This document shows, piece by piece, positions 1 to 11,104 of a stretch of DNA of 64,000 nt (its first letter is position 1; every line of letters begins with the position of its first letter). Position numbers and translations under genes: made by a program. This stretch comes from Diphasiastrum complanatum (lineage: Eukaryota; Streptophyta; Lycopodiopsida; Lycopodiales; Lycopodiaceae), in assembly GCA_029204225.1 (NCBI GenBank), contig CM055110.1, positions 42,329,862 to 42,393,861 of the forward strand, given 5' to 3'. The notes below the pieces were generated by a model. That model saw nothing but the letters and a program-made list of their open reading frames with translations, was not told where the DNA came from and did no database searches.

Positions 1-1779
1 TAATATGGCATGGCTCTAAGTTGGCTACCAATGTTTCTGAACGAAGCTTGATGTTGGTTAAGTCTGATGTAAGTTGGATGGCTTGCTTGGTTGGAAGCTA
101 CTTGCGTAGGGCTATCCAAGTTGACATGGCACCAATCTTGCTTATAATGCTTGTGACGGAGAATCAAACTAGTTAAGTTTGATGTACATTGATCTGTTGG
201 CCAGTTGTATGTCAAGTGGGTTGGAAGGGAAATCATTGAAATCGGAAAGCTAAGTCATGGTTCTTGTCTCCCTTTGAGATGTTTGTGCTACAATATTCAA
301 CTTGACATTAATGAACCCCTCTAGTATTAAAAAATCAGCACTCTCAACTATAAATATGTTGAGAGATTTTCTAATCTTGAAACAAAAGAAACAAAAATCT
401 ATTCTACATTGCGCTGGAAATCTCTCAAATAGATGCTAACCTCATCGATCATGCAACTAGCTACTCAAATCATGGAAAAATCTACATAGATTTAGTAATG
501 GCAAGAGATGGCAACTTACAAGAGTTTTAATTCTTTGAAATTTTTGGCTTAGCAAAAGTACTAGGTAATTTGCAAATGAGTATACTCCCATGTCACCAAC
601 AACAACACTTGAAGGTGAAAGACTTTTGGCAACACTTCAAAAAATATGTCTACTTATATTTCCTCATAAATTTGCTCAAACCTAATAGTATGAGAAGTCA
701 TCAAAGTAGAATCTTTGAAACAATTGTCTACTCATAATTATGGCATGATCCTTTTGTAGAGATCAAATGATTTTTGTAGGTGGTCCTCCATATTTGTCAT
801 GATATACATCATATTTTAAAACTTCTTAGACCTCTACAAGATTTTTAACATTCCTTGCCAAAAAGAAAACCATTGTTTTTGGCATATGTATTCATATTCT
901 CCAATTAGTAATAAGCAATTAATGTACCAGCTAGTTGTCATAGCTCCATGTCTTATTTACTTTTTGAGCCTTATTGGTTCTAAATATAGATGGTTCTCTC
1001 ACATCAATAAGGAGTATATATTGGTTCAACACAATGACAAATGAACCACCCTAACTCCACTTAGTCCAATGATTTTCCCTTGATAACTTCATACTTAAGT
1101 TGGTTTGTTGATTTGCTTCACAATTTTATTGACAATAAAGTTCTCCCCTTTGACAGCCTAACTCACAGATCGTTCAATTTTCTTCTCTGCTCTGTCTGCT
1201 TTTTCTACTTTGCTTGTTGCATCGATGCCTTCTTCATCCCTTTTTTTCTCCTGCTACAATCGATTTCTTGTTGCCTTTCCTACAATCAGTTGTTGCTCCA
1301 CCCTCTTGAGTGGAGCCCATTTTAGATGAATTTCTAGCTTTTCAACCCTCCTTGTCTAGTTATGGCCTTGGTGTGAGTTTTTCTCCTTCTAGCTGCATCG
1401 CAAGATTTTAAAGTTGAGGAGCTAGACCAAACAACTTTGTTTTCAAAGTAGTTGGAGCTATGGCCCTCCCCTCCTATGTTGAAATCCCAAAAACAGAAAT
1501 GCTCCAAGCCTTGCTTGGAGCGTCAAGGATTGTCCAATCTCCTAGGGCTATGCACATTCCAAGCCAAAGCAACAATTCTTACATCAAGCGTAGCTCCCTC
1601 TACCATGCAAGATTGAAGAGGCAACAAACCAAGGTGCCCTCCTATGTGCAAGTCTACTATTTAACAACTAAGCCAAGAAGAGATTCTACTATCTTTCTTT
1701 TCTAGCTAACACTATTGTGGTGGCTTATTTTATGAGGTGGCCCTCCTTTTGCTAAGGGCTTAAAGAGGGTTGGAATTTG
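1..1779. other. No recognised gene; AT-rich intergenic DNA
   Basis: I see no protein motif, RNA gene or clear repeat boundary here. The short open frames at 1080-1325 and 1460-1705 have no recognisable domain and look like chance frames in decayed repeat DNA. Confidence 0.5.
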
Positions 1780-2465
1780 CAATAGAAAAAAATCAATGTT
1801 CATGTGCAAGGGACAAGAGGGTTCTTTTTGTTCAGGCTTAGTAATTTCCAAGAGGTCAATACAGTGCTTGCCAATGGGCCATACTTTTTCTGAGGCAATC
1901 TAGTTTATGTAACCCACCATATTAATTCCTTCTCCATTCTATTTGGATTGTGTTGCCCTTCTTCCCCCCAAAGCTCACGCCTATCTTGGAAATGATAATG
2001 GATAGCCTAGACAAGGTTTTGCCAACCAGCTAAGATACATAACCCACCCTTCTCCACATATTCATGCATGCATTTTCTCCACATATTTATGCATGCATCC
2101 TTTGGAAGATAGCTAATCCCTTGGTTGAGCAGTTGTGGTTTTGTTGCCAAGATAGGCAATATTTACAAAAAATTCACTTCAAGGGCCTTCCTAACTCTTG
2201 CTACATGTGTAGGCGCCTTGGCCAGATGGTGACTCACTGCCCACTTTCTGCTAAATGGCCTACTCATTGCGCTGTGGTTTCTCCTATGACTAATGCTCCT
2301 TGCCTCTCTACCTCCCTTGGGGAGCACACACCCCACCAGTCTCAACACTTGCTGCCTTATGCTGTGGAGGCACTGCTACCTACCCACCTTGCTTCTTCTT
2401 CAGCTTCTCATGCGCAACAGCACGGTCTTCTCATTTGGCGAAGCAACCCCAACCTATGGAACTAG
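1780..2465 (+). pseudogene. Decayed DUF4283/zinc-knuckle retroelement ORF
   Basis: The 133-codon frame at 2064-2465 carries GLPNSCYMCRRLGQMVTHCP, which has the spacing of the CCHC zinc knuckle that follows DUF4283 in plant L1-type ORF1/gag proteins. The histidine of the knuckle is replaced by glutamine. Just upstream, around 1790-2030, frameshifted pieces read like the end of a DUF4283 domain (a LFVQA-like string and a VYVTHHINSF-like string). Stops and frame changes separate the pieces, so this is a remnant and not a working gene. No reverse transcriptase is attached. The family assignment comes from motif shape alone. Confidence 0.5.
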
Positions 2466-3029
2466 ACAAGCATATTCTCTTGCATTGTTCACCTCATAAA
2501 ATGGAGCACATTGAAGCTAAGAGTGCTTGTGCTATAGAGGAGTGTCCACCTGATGCTACTATCCCAAAGAGTCTTTCAGTGGCTCTTGCCTTCAACCTTC
2601 TATTGTTGTGTCCATGTTCGATTAAGAGGTTTCAAAATAATCTTTGACATGGATATTTGATACTCTAGTGTATTAGTTTATTAGTTATGCCCGTCATTCG
2701 GAACTGGGCCATAAATGTAATTAATAATTTTAGAGAACCAGCACTCCAATTAGGACATGTGGAGTAGTGCATGGTGATTGACAACTTTTATGCACGTCGA
2801 GAATATCAAAAGCAATTTAATTAGAATTTAGTAAATGATCAAGATCCTACAAAGAATATTCCTAGGCTTTAGAGGTTTATATATACCTATAGAAACTAGC
2901 CCCCCTCCACTTCCAAATTTTGATTTTTGTCAATTGCCAAAAACCTCTCCTCTCTTATATTCAATCATCGTGGCTTGGGGGTGAAGTTGATTGGGGGTTC
3001 GACTTTTCACATTCTACTTGGTTGGGTGG

Positions 3030-3243
3030 TTTGGCTCCACAAAAGTATGCAATGGGAGTAGTCTTAACCCAGCCAGGTGAACACGAAAAGGATGTTTCAA
3101 TCTGATTCGCTAGCCGACAACCCAGTGAATCAGAGATAAATTATTCGACCACAAAGCGGGAGGCAGGCTATAATCTATGCGGTTAAGAAATTTTGACATC
3201 ATTTGATGGCCACACATTTTGCTTTTTATATGGACCATCCTAG
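3030..3243 (+). pseudogene. Ty3-type RNase H fragment
   Basis: Read on the plus strand with one stop, this stretch encodes YAMGVVLTQPGEHEKDVSI, then FASRQPSESEINYSTTKREA, then a HLMATHFAFYMDHPSL-like end. This is the RNase H region that follows reverse transcriptase in Ty3 elements. It stops abruptly near 3243, where an oppositely oriented Copia fragment begins, so the boundary marks an insertion or rearrangement. A better-preserved Ty3 RNase H of the same general type lies at 63463-63700. Confidence 0.75.
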
Positions 3244-3800
3244 CCTCATGGCTTTTGCACATTCACAAATTGTTCTATTTTTTCTTTCAACAATTCCATT
3301 TTGCTGAGGAGTATAAGAACAAGAAAACTCTCTTTGTATTACCTCGCTCACAATAGTCTTTAAATTTATTAGAGGTATATTCGCCTCCACTATCACTTCT
3401 CAAAGCTTTTAGTTTAATAGAAAACTATTTTTCGACATAAGCTTTGAATGTAAGGAAGACATCAAAATCCATGGCTTTAGCAAATAAAAGATAGATCCAA
3501 GAGAATCTTGTGTAATCATCTATGAAAGACACAAAACATGTTGCTCCTCCATTGCTCTTGGTAGAAGAAAAGTGAACATCTAAGTGGTTGATGTGTCTTG
3601 ATGCTTGATCTTGGAAAAGGTCTTCTATATGCTTTGGCTAAAACAGATGCTTCACAAGGTTGCAGCTCCTTTGCCATAGACTTTGGTAATCCAATTGCCT
3701 TTCCTTCCTTGACCACTGATTGTATGGCTTTGAAGTTGGGATGGCCCAACCTCTTATGCCATAGATCTTCTTGATGAACCTTGGTCTCAGATGCAACATC
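3243..3800 (-). pseudogene. Copia GAG-pre-integrase and integrase fragment
   Basis: On the minus strand the fragment reads, in order, LWHKRLGHPNFKAIQ (GAG-pre-integrase), a CEAS/CVLAK zinc-binding remnant, FVSFIDDYTRFSWIYLL (start of the integrase core with the first catalytic D region), LRSDSGGEYTSNKFKDYCER (second catalytic D region), and a degraded PQQNG-like segment. Several frameshifts and a stop show it is dead. It is truncated on both sides, against a Ty3 fragment and a plus-strand Copia fragment. Confidence 0.85.
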
Positions 3801-3834
3801 ACATATGTTAGCTAAGATCAGATAGAGCTGGAGA

Positions 3835-4075
3835 GTGCATCTCCAAAAGCTTCAAAGATTATTGTGAGCAAAATGGCATCAAGGAGGAGTACTCATGCCC
3901 CTACACACCTCAACAAAATGGGGTGACCAAGAGGAAAATCGCACCCTTTGTAAAAGTGCAAAAGCCTTGAGGTTGGATGCTTCTCTTCCCAAGTCATTTT
4001 GGAGCGAAGCTATTTCTTTTGCTAATTACTTACGTAATATATTGCCTAGAAATGCCGTTGATCAATAATACCTCA
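3835..4075 (+). pseudogene. Second Copia integrase fragment, opposite strand
   Basis: On the plus strand, frames joined across small indels read SKSFKDYCEQNGIKEEY, SCPYTPQQNGV and FWSEAISFANYLRN. This is the part of Copia integrase around the catalytic glutamate. The wording differs from the minus-strand fragment next to it, so it is a different family or a diverged copy. The two lie back to back with only about 30 bases between. Confidence 0.8.
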
Positions 4076-4322
4076 AAGAAGTTGAACCTAAGGAATTAAA
4101 TCAATTAAAGCTATTAATCTAAAGAGGACTCTTGTCATGTGTATCTAACACATAAATACTTAGAAGTGCATAATAAGATCCATTGGTAGCCTTGTTGGGT
4201 CCAAAAGGAATTATTAGCCTTTAGAATGAAGGCGGAGTGAAAGACGATGGATCTTGGATCTTGAATTATTCACTCAGATTATTCAAGCATTGGAGTTTGT
4301 ACATTAATAAAATCAACAAGGC

Positions 4323-4327
4323 CAGCC
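4323..4327. repeat. Target-site duplication CAGCC, left copy
   Basis: The five bases CAGCC immediately precede the TG start of the left LTR. They recur at 7265-7269 directly after the CA end of the right LTR, which is the 5-bp duplication expected of Copia integrase. Confidence 0.85.
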
Positions 4328-4994
4328 TGTGAAGATTTGCCAAAAATTGGCAAATCTAGCTTGATCAAAAACCATGTAGAATAGTGTAAATTGTGTACAC
4401 AAGTGGGTCCCACACATGTGAGGCCATGATGCCACATGGGAAACCCATCCTAATGTAGGTTAGGTCAAGTCAAGAGAGTTGGTCATGTCTATTTGGTGGT
4501 CATCCCTACTTTATAGGACCTACACCTAAGTTTAAGGTGAAAATTTGACCAACTAGCTACCTACCAAGCATAACTCTAGGAAATAGACTAGGGTTTCATT
4601 TTAGGTCAAGGAGAGTGAGTTAACTTCCTTATTACATGCTGGAAATCCACCTAACTTCAAGAAGGAAGTCGAATTTGCTATGTGTTCCCTCTCTCCATAG
4701 TGAGAAGAAAGAAAATTTTTGGAGCTCATTGGCAATCTCAAGCTAGTTCACTATGTACATTGAGTTTTTGTGATCCAAATGAAACCAAATCAATTTCTAC
4801 TTGTTTCTCAGGTTGAAGGCCGTACTACAGCCTGTATTACACACGTGTGAGCTCGTATTTCAATGTTTATCAATGCTTTTGATTGTTAATGCTTGTTGTT
4901 TGTCAAATTGCCAATCTAGATCAACTTTTTTGTGTCTAGTTTTTTGATAGATTGTTAAGCAAGCATCCAATCACTCTTGTGGATCTTTTGTAGA
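4328..4994 (+). repeat. Left LTR, 3' end deleted
   Basis: Begins TGTGAAGATTTGCC and matches 6564-7230 base for base in length. The last 34 bases of the full LTR are missing because of the internal deletion. Confidence 0.9.
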
Positions 4995-5570
4995 GTGGAG
5001 GAGGACAAACAAGGAAACCTTGCAAAGGAGGAGGAGGAGGATGAAGTAGATGTATTCTTGATGGCATCTACATCCTCACCAACAAGCAATAACAATTCAA
5101 GAGACAATTGGTGGATCGACAGTGGGGCTAGCTCCCACATGTCTTGTGAAAAGGAATTTTTCTCAACCTTACACTCTTTTAATGATGCTAAAATTTTTGT
5201 CTTTACTGCAAATGATGAAGAGTGTAGGGTAGATGGTGTTGGCACCATCTCTTTGTATCTAGAATCCTCAAAATGCATGGATCTAGAAAATGTCCTTTAT
5301 GTACCATCAATCACCAAGAATATGCTTAGTGTTGGTCTACTCTTAGAAAGTGGTTTGGATGTCCACTTTAAGCATGGTGTTTGCTTCATCTTGAAGAATG
5401 ATGTTTGCATTGCAAAGGGATTTAAACATGGAAGATTGTTTAAGTTGGAAGCTAGTGTTGCTTTTGAAAGAATGAGCTTGGCAAAGGAGGAGATCACTCA
5501 AGAGGAGATCTTGGCAAAGTGTGATCTTGCTTGCATTGAGGAGGAGCATCAAAAGGAGGAAGATCTTTAG
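4977..5570 (+). pseudogene. Copia aspartic protease remnant
   Basis: The frame contains WWIDSGASSHMSC, the retropepsin active site of Copia polyproteins (catalytic Asp in DSGA). It is followed by typical downstream strands (LENVLYVPSITKNMLSVG, GLDVHFKHGVCFILK). The apparent start at 4977 lies inside the LTR, so it is an artefact of the deletion and not a true initiator. The frame ends about 60 residues past the protease, where GAG-pre-integrase should continue. Confidence 0.85.
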
Positions 5571-5585
5571 GATCAGCCTCAAAGC

Positions 5586-6500
5586 ATGAGAGTTCCAAGG
5601 GAGTCCTCAATGACAATGTCCGAGTCATCAAACTGCATGCAAATTGTCCATTCAAGTGTGCATCTTGCAAGGGTGGTGAGCATTGGAGAGTCTACTATCT
5701 TTGAATACTTTTTGGAAAGTATTAGTAGACATGAGGTGACTTGTTTCTTACCTTTAAGATTCATGGTGTTTATTACTTTGTATGACAAGACAATGAAATG
5801 GGATGCTTTGAAATCTACATTTGTTGTTGATAAAGCAATTTCATTGGATAACTATTTTTGTAATAGTTTGAATAGTGTCATAAAAGATGAAACATCATTT
5901 GTATTGGAAATCTTTGGGTCCACATGCTTTGAGCATGATCATTCCAATGTAAGGACCAAAGATTATCCTATTTCAATGATAGGAATAATGGTAGTGTTTT
6001 GCTCTTCAAGTAGAGATTGTAGAATCTACTTGTTTTCAACCAAAGAATTTGTCAATGGTGGAAATGTGATCTTTCAAGAGTGGAAGATTTGTAAACTTGA
6101 AGAAGCACCTTTGGATCAACACATTATTCAATTCATTGATGTTTTGGAGTCAAGTCAAGTGGAGGAGCAAGCTCAAGACCCGAGGACTCCAAGAAGAACC
6201 TTGAGTATCAAGATGGAGCCATCTAGGCTCAATCATATGGATCAAGCAAGACAAGTTGTCCTTGGCAACATTATTTATGCACTTAATATTTTAATTGATG
6301 TATCTTCAAGTGCACAAAATGCCATGGCATCCATGGCTTGGCATGATGTTTAGTTTTGAAGTGTGCTACATGTATATAGACACATTTATGGAACATCTTG
6401 TAAGGGATCCTCTAAGAGGTGGTGAAAGATCCTTCATGGACATCATTCTCTATTGGAGTCTCAAAAGTTCCTTCTTTGTAGCTGGATTTTTTAGACACTT
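5586..6500 (+). pseudogene. Scrambled Copia polyprotein remains
   Basis: A 255-codon frame (5586-6353) is mostly unrecognisable. It contains a stretch (FVNGGNVIFQEWK) resembling the integrase C-terminal 'RDVIFDE' segment of Copia. The overlapping frame to 6500 has MEHLVRDPLRGGERSFMDII, which corresponds to the thumb/RNase H link of the Copia copy at 46858-47403 (MEQHVKDPIKGYERSFEDIT). Catalytic RT and RNase H residues are absent. I infer loss by repeated internal deletion. Confidence 0.6.
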
Positions 6501-6563
6501 CTAAAAGCTTTCATTGATCTATCAAGAGAGTTGTAAATAGATCAAGCTAAATTTGAGGAGGAG

Positions 6564-7264
6564 TGTGAAGAATTGCTAAAAATTGGCAAATCTAGCTTGA
6601 TCAAAAACCATGTAGAATAGTGTAAATTGTGTACACAAGTGGGTCCCACACATGTGAGGCCATGATACCACATGGGAAACCCATCCTAATGTAGGTTAGG
6701 TCAAGTCAAGAGAGTTGGTCATGTCTATTTGGTGGTCATCCCTACTTTATAGGACCTACACCTAAGTTTAAGGTGAAAATTTGACCAACTAGCTACCTAC
6801 CAAGCATAACTCTAGGAAATAGACTAGGGTTTCATTTTAGGTCAAGGAGAGTGAGTTAACTTCCTTATTACATGCTGGAAATCCACCTAACTTCAAGAAG
6901 GAAGTCGAATTTGCTATGTATTCCCTCTCTCCATAGTGAGAAGAAAGAAAATTTTTGGAGCTCATTGGCAATCTCAAGCTAGTTCACTATGTACATTGAG
7001 TTTTTGTGATCCAAATGAAACCAAATCAATTTCTACTTGTTTCTCAGGTTGAAGGCCGTACTACAGCCTGTAGTACACACGTGTGGGCTCGGATTTCAAT
7101 GTTTATCAATGCTTTTGATTGTTAATGCTTGTTGTTTGTCAAATTGCCAATCTAGATCAACTTTTTTGTGTCTAGTTTTTTGATAGATTGTTAAGCAAGC
7201 ATCCAATCACTCTTGTGGATCTTTTGTAGATCCATTTATGGTCCTAAAGTACAGTACTTTCACA
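6564..7264 (+). repeat. Right LTR, full length (701 bp)
   Basis: Starts TGTGAAGAATTGC after a purine-rich tract and ends ...TTTCACA before the CAGCC target duplication at 7265-7269. It contains a CACACGTGTG core also seen in other LTR pieces near 43110 and 45950. Confidence 0.9.
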
Positions 7265-7269
7265 CAGCC

Positions 7270-9300
7270 TCGGATTTTTTGCACGATACCCTTCTAAAAT
7301 GTATGCAAAAAGAGACAATATAAATTTTCTTTATGGAGTGGCGTAGAGTTCTCATGGTTCTCAATTACCACCACGTATAAGTTCTCTTTGAATTTACTAG
7401 AAAGTTTGTTTGGTGTATTTGCAACCTGATCTTACCAAGTGCTACGAGTCCATATATTTTAAAGTTGAGATGAGCTTGCAATATGTGATATGTAAGCAAT
7501 AGGTCCAACCAGTTATGGTACTAAAAAAAGATTTGTTATTCATAAAACTTTCCAACATAAGTCTAAATTTGGACATTAAACCAATGCAATGCTTCCAAAT
7601 GGCTTATCTTCTCTAGAATGGATGTCGTAAATATTAGTAAGTGATTGCATGATATTTTAAGAAATTAGTAAAGCATTCTTTTCAAATTGTAAGTAGTTTT
7701 TTTAAAAGTTTTTAACACTACAACATCTAAAATTGAAGGCAAAATTGATGTGCAATATAATTTTGCATAGGTTAGCACCTGAATAGGAATGGTGGATCAT
7801 TTTTGTTAGACATTAATAGTGGTGACTTTTTTTAATAGTATGAAGTCTATAAGAATCGTTAATAGAATTGTGATGCAAGACCTATGGGAGTAGATGTTTT
7901 CAATAGTTTGACAATTGTTTTCTTCTCACAATCCTGATCTTAAGCAAAGCTTCCCTCCAAATATTTCGCATTAGTGGCAAATTGGTTATAATCAATTTTG
8001 AGATTAGCTTTAGCTTTGATCCAAAATATAGTCTATTTGTGCTACAAGCAAATGATTACTTTTTTTTAGGACAATGCCTAGTAGAGTTGCACATTTAAAT
8101 ATGCTGCAACTTTACTAGAGGAATGTTACCTTGACATAAATTACACCTAGCAAAGTTGTGATTGAAAGAGAGGTCTTGTTTCTTTGGTACCATGCCAATA
8201 GAGCTACAGATATATATGCTATGTTGTTGGAACATGTTTTCCACTCTAGTAGAGATGGGCATAGTAGAGCTATGTATGTGCATGGCAAGGATGTTGGCCC
8301 TACAACTGGTAGTATGACTTATTCAACAATTAGTTATTAGCCAACGATGTATGATATGAATTGTTGGTTACAATTGTCAGCATCCCTTCCACTCACCTTT
8401 GACTTTTGACGTTGATATGCACTAGTGTTGCTCAAGGAGAATGCAAAGATACATTTATCAAGCTTTGATCTATGTTATGTCTAGAAAGACTTACAATACT
8501 TAGTAGTAGAATTTGACGTTTGGGCAGTTATTCACAAGTTGAAGCTCAATTCAAATTAGTGCCAATGATGGCTGAAGTTGTTTAAGAATTGTTGCTTTGT
8601 AAATTTTTGTGTACATGTACATATCTCTAGTTTCAATAGAAGAGAAAAAAATAAAGAGCAAATAATATGGGAATAACAATTTTTCAAGGTTGGTCAATTT
8701 AGTTGTCGTTTCAAGCATTCTAATAAGCAAGACCAACCCTTGAGTATAAGGATAGAAATGGCCACGACACAAGAAAAACATCCCAATCTTAGTTACTCCA
8801 TGCGAACCTAGATACTTTCGCAATTATCTCAAAGTAAAATTGAAAGAAGCAAATGGACCAATGATTAAAAGGAAGACATATTATGTTTCAATACACCGAT
8901 TACAACAACAAAAAGACATACGTGTAAAACTCTTGAATGAAACTCTATTGCATAAATATTTATCACGCTTACACAATCAAAGCTAAAATTTAATAATCAT
9001 AGATGAGGTAGTGATTTTCTAGCACATTGATAACTAGCCTACGTGTCTTAACAATTGAGCAATAATAGATCCAAATGATCAAAAACTAAAATGAAGAAGT
9101 ACCAATATTGGAATATAGAACAATATACCATTAGGAAAAAGCTAATTGAAAATACTAAAGTCATCGACTAAATTATTTAGTAAGACTCCAAGTCACTCAC
9201 TAACAATTACAAAACAATAAGGGCTGTGTAACAACAAACAAAAAGCAACATCGTAGTTTTGACAATGAGCTGAAAAAGAACAATAAATCAACTCTAGAAA
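7270..9300. other. About 2 kb without recognised features
   Basis: AT-rich DNA. Open frames up to 90 codons on either strand have no recognisable motif. I find no LTR, tail or tandem repeat boundary. Confidence 0.5.
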
Positions 9301-9500
9301 GTGTAGAAGAAAAACTAATCAAAGAGGCTTGGATGATATCCATCAAACTACAGTTATCGTAATGCCATATGCTCAATTTACTCTATATTTTGAAGGCACC
9401 CAAAAGCAGAATTTGCAAGTAAATTTAGGAGTAGAATATTTTGTGAGTCTTCCCACCACATCCAATGGAATGTGCATGTGGACAGCCAATGATGGGTTGT

Positions 9501-9545
9501 CACATGGCACATGCACATTCCAACAAAATTTACATGTGCCATGTG
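9501..9545. other. Perfect 13-bp hairpin arms
   Basis: CACATGGCACATG at 9501-9513 is the reverse complement of CATGTGCCATGTG at 9533-9545, with a 19-base loop. It could be a transposon-terminus remnant or a small fold-back structure. No gene is attached. Confidence 0.6.
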
Positions 9546-9832
9546 GTAGCTTATCATTTTTGTCCGCAAACATATTATACCAGCAAAAAAAAGATTACAA
9601 ATCTTTTTATTTGCACATGGTCATTACTCGGAAACACAAAAAAAATTGCAAAAAAAACCAAAAAAACGTGTAAAAAGTATTACAAAAAAAAAATTTCACT
9701 TGCACATTACGCAAGAAAAGGCTCAGGGGACTTGGGCCTTCCACATTGCTCAGGCTCTCTGCCCTTGGGCTAACGCCCTCAAGCAAGCGCCCTCCCACAA
9801 TGCAGAAGGCCTTAGAACGACACAACAAGCGC

Positions 9833-9835
9833 CCC

Positions 9836-9866
<31 letters not shown>

Positions 9867-9879
9867 ACACACACACACA
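9833..9879. repeat. Poly-C followed by (AC)n
   Basis: A run of about 20 C then about 13 AC units. Low-complexity open frames across it on both strands are artefacts. Confidence 0.9.
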
Positions 9880-10259
9880 AGAAGAAAAAGACCATCTAGC
9901 AAAGGCACTGCACATCCAGCTACTTGGCCTTCCATCAATCTCATTGTTATTTTATGCAAATGACTGTTACCATTTCTCATAGAGGTTGCTCGTAATATAC
10001 ACCTTTGGTAAAAAAAAAGCCGTTGAGAATCTGTATTTCAATTCAGGGGTGTGTTCTGTGAGCATCTTTAAACACCTTTGTGCAAGTTCAACTGAGCCAA
10101 GCCAGAGCTTGTTGGCTTCAGCATGCAATTTTATATTCAAGTTGAGGCCTTTCTACATTGTGTGCGTTGATGTAAAAAGCAGTCATTTTCTTCTAGGGGG
10201 GGCTTCATTTAACTATTTCTTCAAAATTAAGTTGCAAAAGGGGGACTCTGGCTAGGAGC

Positions 10260-11013
10260 AAAAAAGGGTCTCAACTCTTAAAGCTCAAAACATTGATGTC
10301 CGGTGGTCATGTTTGTAACAGATTGCCAGGTCCATTGAATCATTCATTGCATAATGTCCCCTTTTTAGAAGCTTTGCTTAAGCATGGAGCTATGCAATCC
10401 CTACAAAACCCTTGATTCATGTCTTTTTGGTTCACTTCATAAAAAAGAGCAAACCTTTCCAAGTAGCATGGTCCTTACATTGACATAATGTGAAAGATGA
10501 AAGATCGGACATCGAGACACTTAACACATATTTATCTTGTCAATTGGTGCTCTGCTACAAGGTATGTGTATGTTTGATATGCATGTAGCATAACCTGCTT
10601 CATGATGTGTCCTGAAAACATTACATCATTTCCAAATAGAGGAATCAAAGCACTCAGTTCTGCACACAGTATGCAGGTTGCATATGCCTGACTGGGACAA
10701 ACTCTTCTTGATGATTGCAATAGTGCATCATGACAATATTATAATCTTTATTTCTCCACCTTGACATATCATAAATTGGGACCAAATGTAGGTCTTAAAT
10801 CAAAACACCCACTTCATTAATAAGTCATCAGCTGAAGCAGAAAGACTTGTAATTTGAGTACTAATAAATGCTAGCTCGGAACCCCATGAAGACTCTTACA
10901 GATATACTGGTTAGCCTGTTCACAATCATTCAATAATAGAATAGAAAAGCAGCCACAACGACATGTTTCAGATGAGGAATCTTCCCATAGCAGAACACAT
11001 ATCAACATTGCTT
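10260..11013 (-). other. Downstream and likely 3' UTR of the DTD2 gene
   Basis: This lies just past the stop codon of the minus-strand DTD2 gene. A minus-strand AATAAA (plus TTTATT at 10747-10752) about 260 bases after the stop could be the polyadenylation signal. Nothing else is recognisable; frames at 10532-10720 and 10871-11110 are chance frames or shadows of the last exon. Confidence 0.4.
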
Positions 11014-11104
11014 TCAGGGAGTAAAATCTTGCGCTTTGCCAATCTGCAAATGTTCTTGAGCAAGAAATGAGGACATAGCAGTTCTTTGCCAGCCCTTGAA
11101 ACTT
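11014..11104 (-). CDS. GEK1: DTD2 exon 9 (last)
   Basis: Acceptor TTTGCAG. The first base completes a Lys codon split with exon 8. Encodes [17 protein letters not shown], the conserved C-terminal helix, and ends at TGA (11014-11016) after QDFTP. Confidence 0.9.

Larger units (their letters stand above)
4328..7264 (+). mobile_element. Internally deleted Copia LTR retrotransposon
   Basis: A 2.9-kb element with direct LTRs (4328-4994 and 6564-7264), TG...CA ends and a CAGCC target duplication. The first 667 bases of the two LTRs are the same length and differ at about seven positions by eye (about 1 percent), so the insertion is recent. The left LTR lacks the final 34 bases that the right LTR has. 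It runs straight into protease-coding sequence, so the LTR end, primer-binding site, gag and zinc knuckle were lost in one deletion. Integrase and most of RT/RNase H are also missing. A purine tract (GAGGAGGAG) precedes the right LTR. Such a copy could move only with enzymes supplied in trans. Confidence 0.92.

Noticed and set aside
1080-1325. Hydrophobic 81-codon frame as a small membrane protein
   Set aside because: No start context, homology or conservation; AT-rich chance frame.
9607-9982. Frames through poly-C/(AC)n
   Set aside because: Low-complexity translation.
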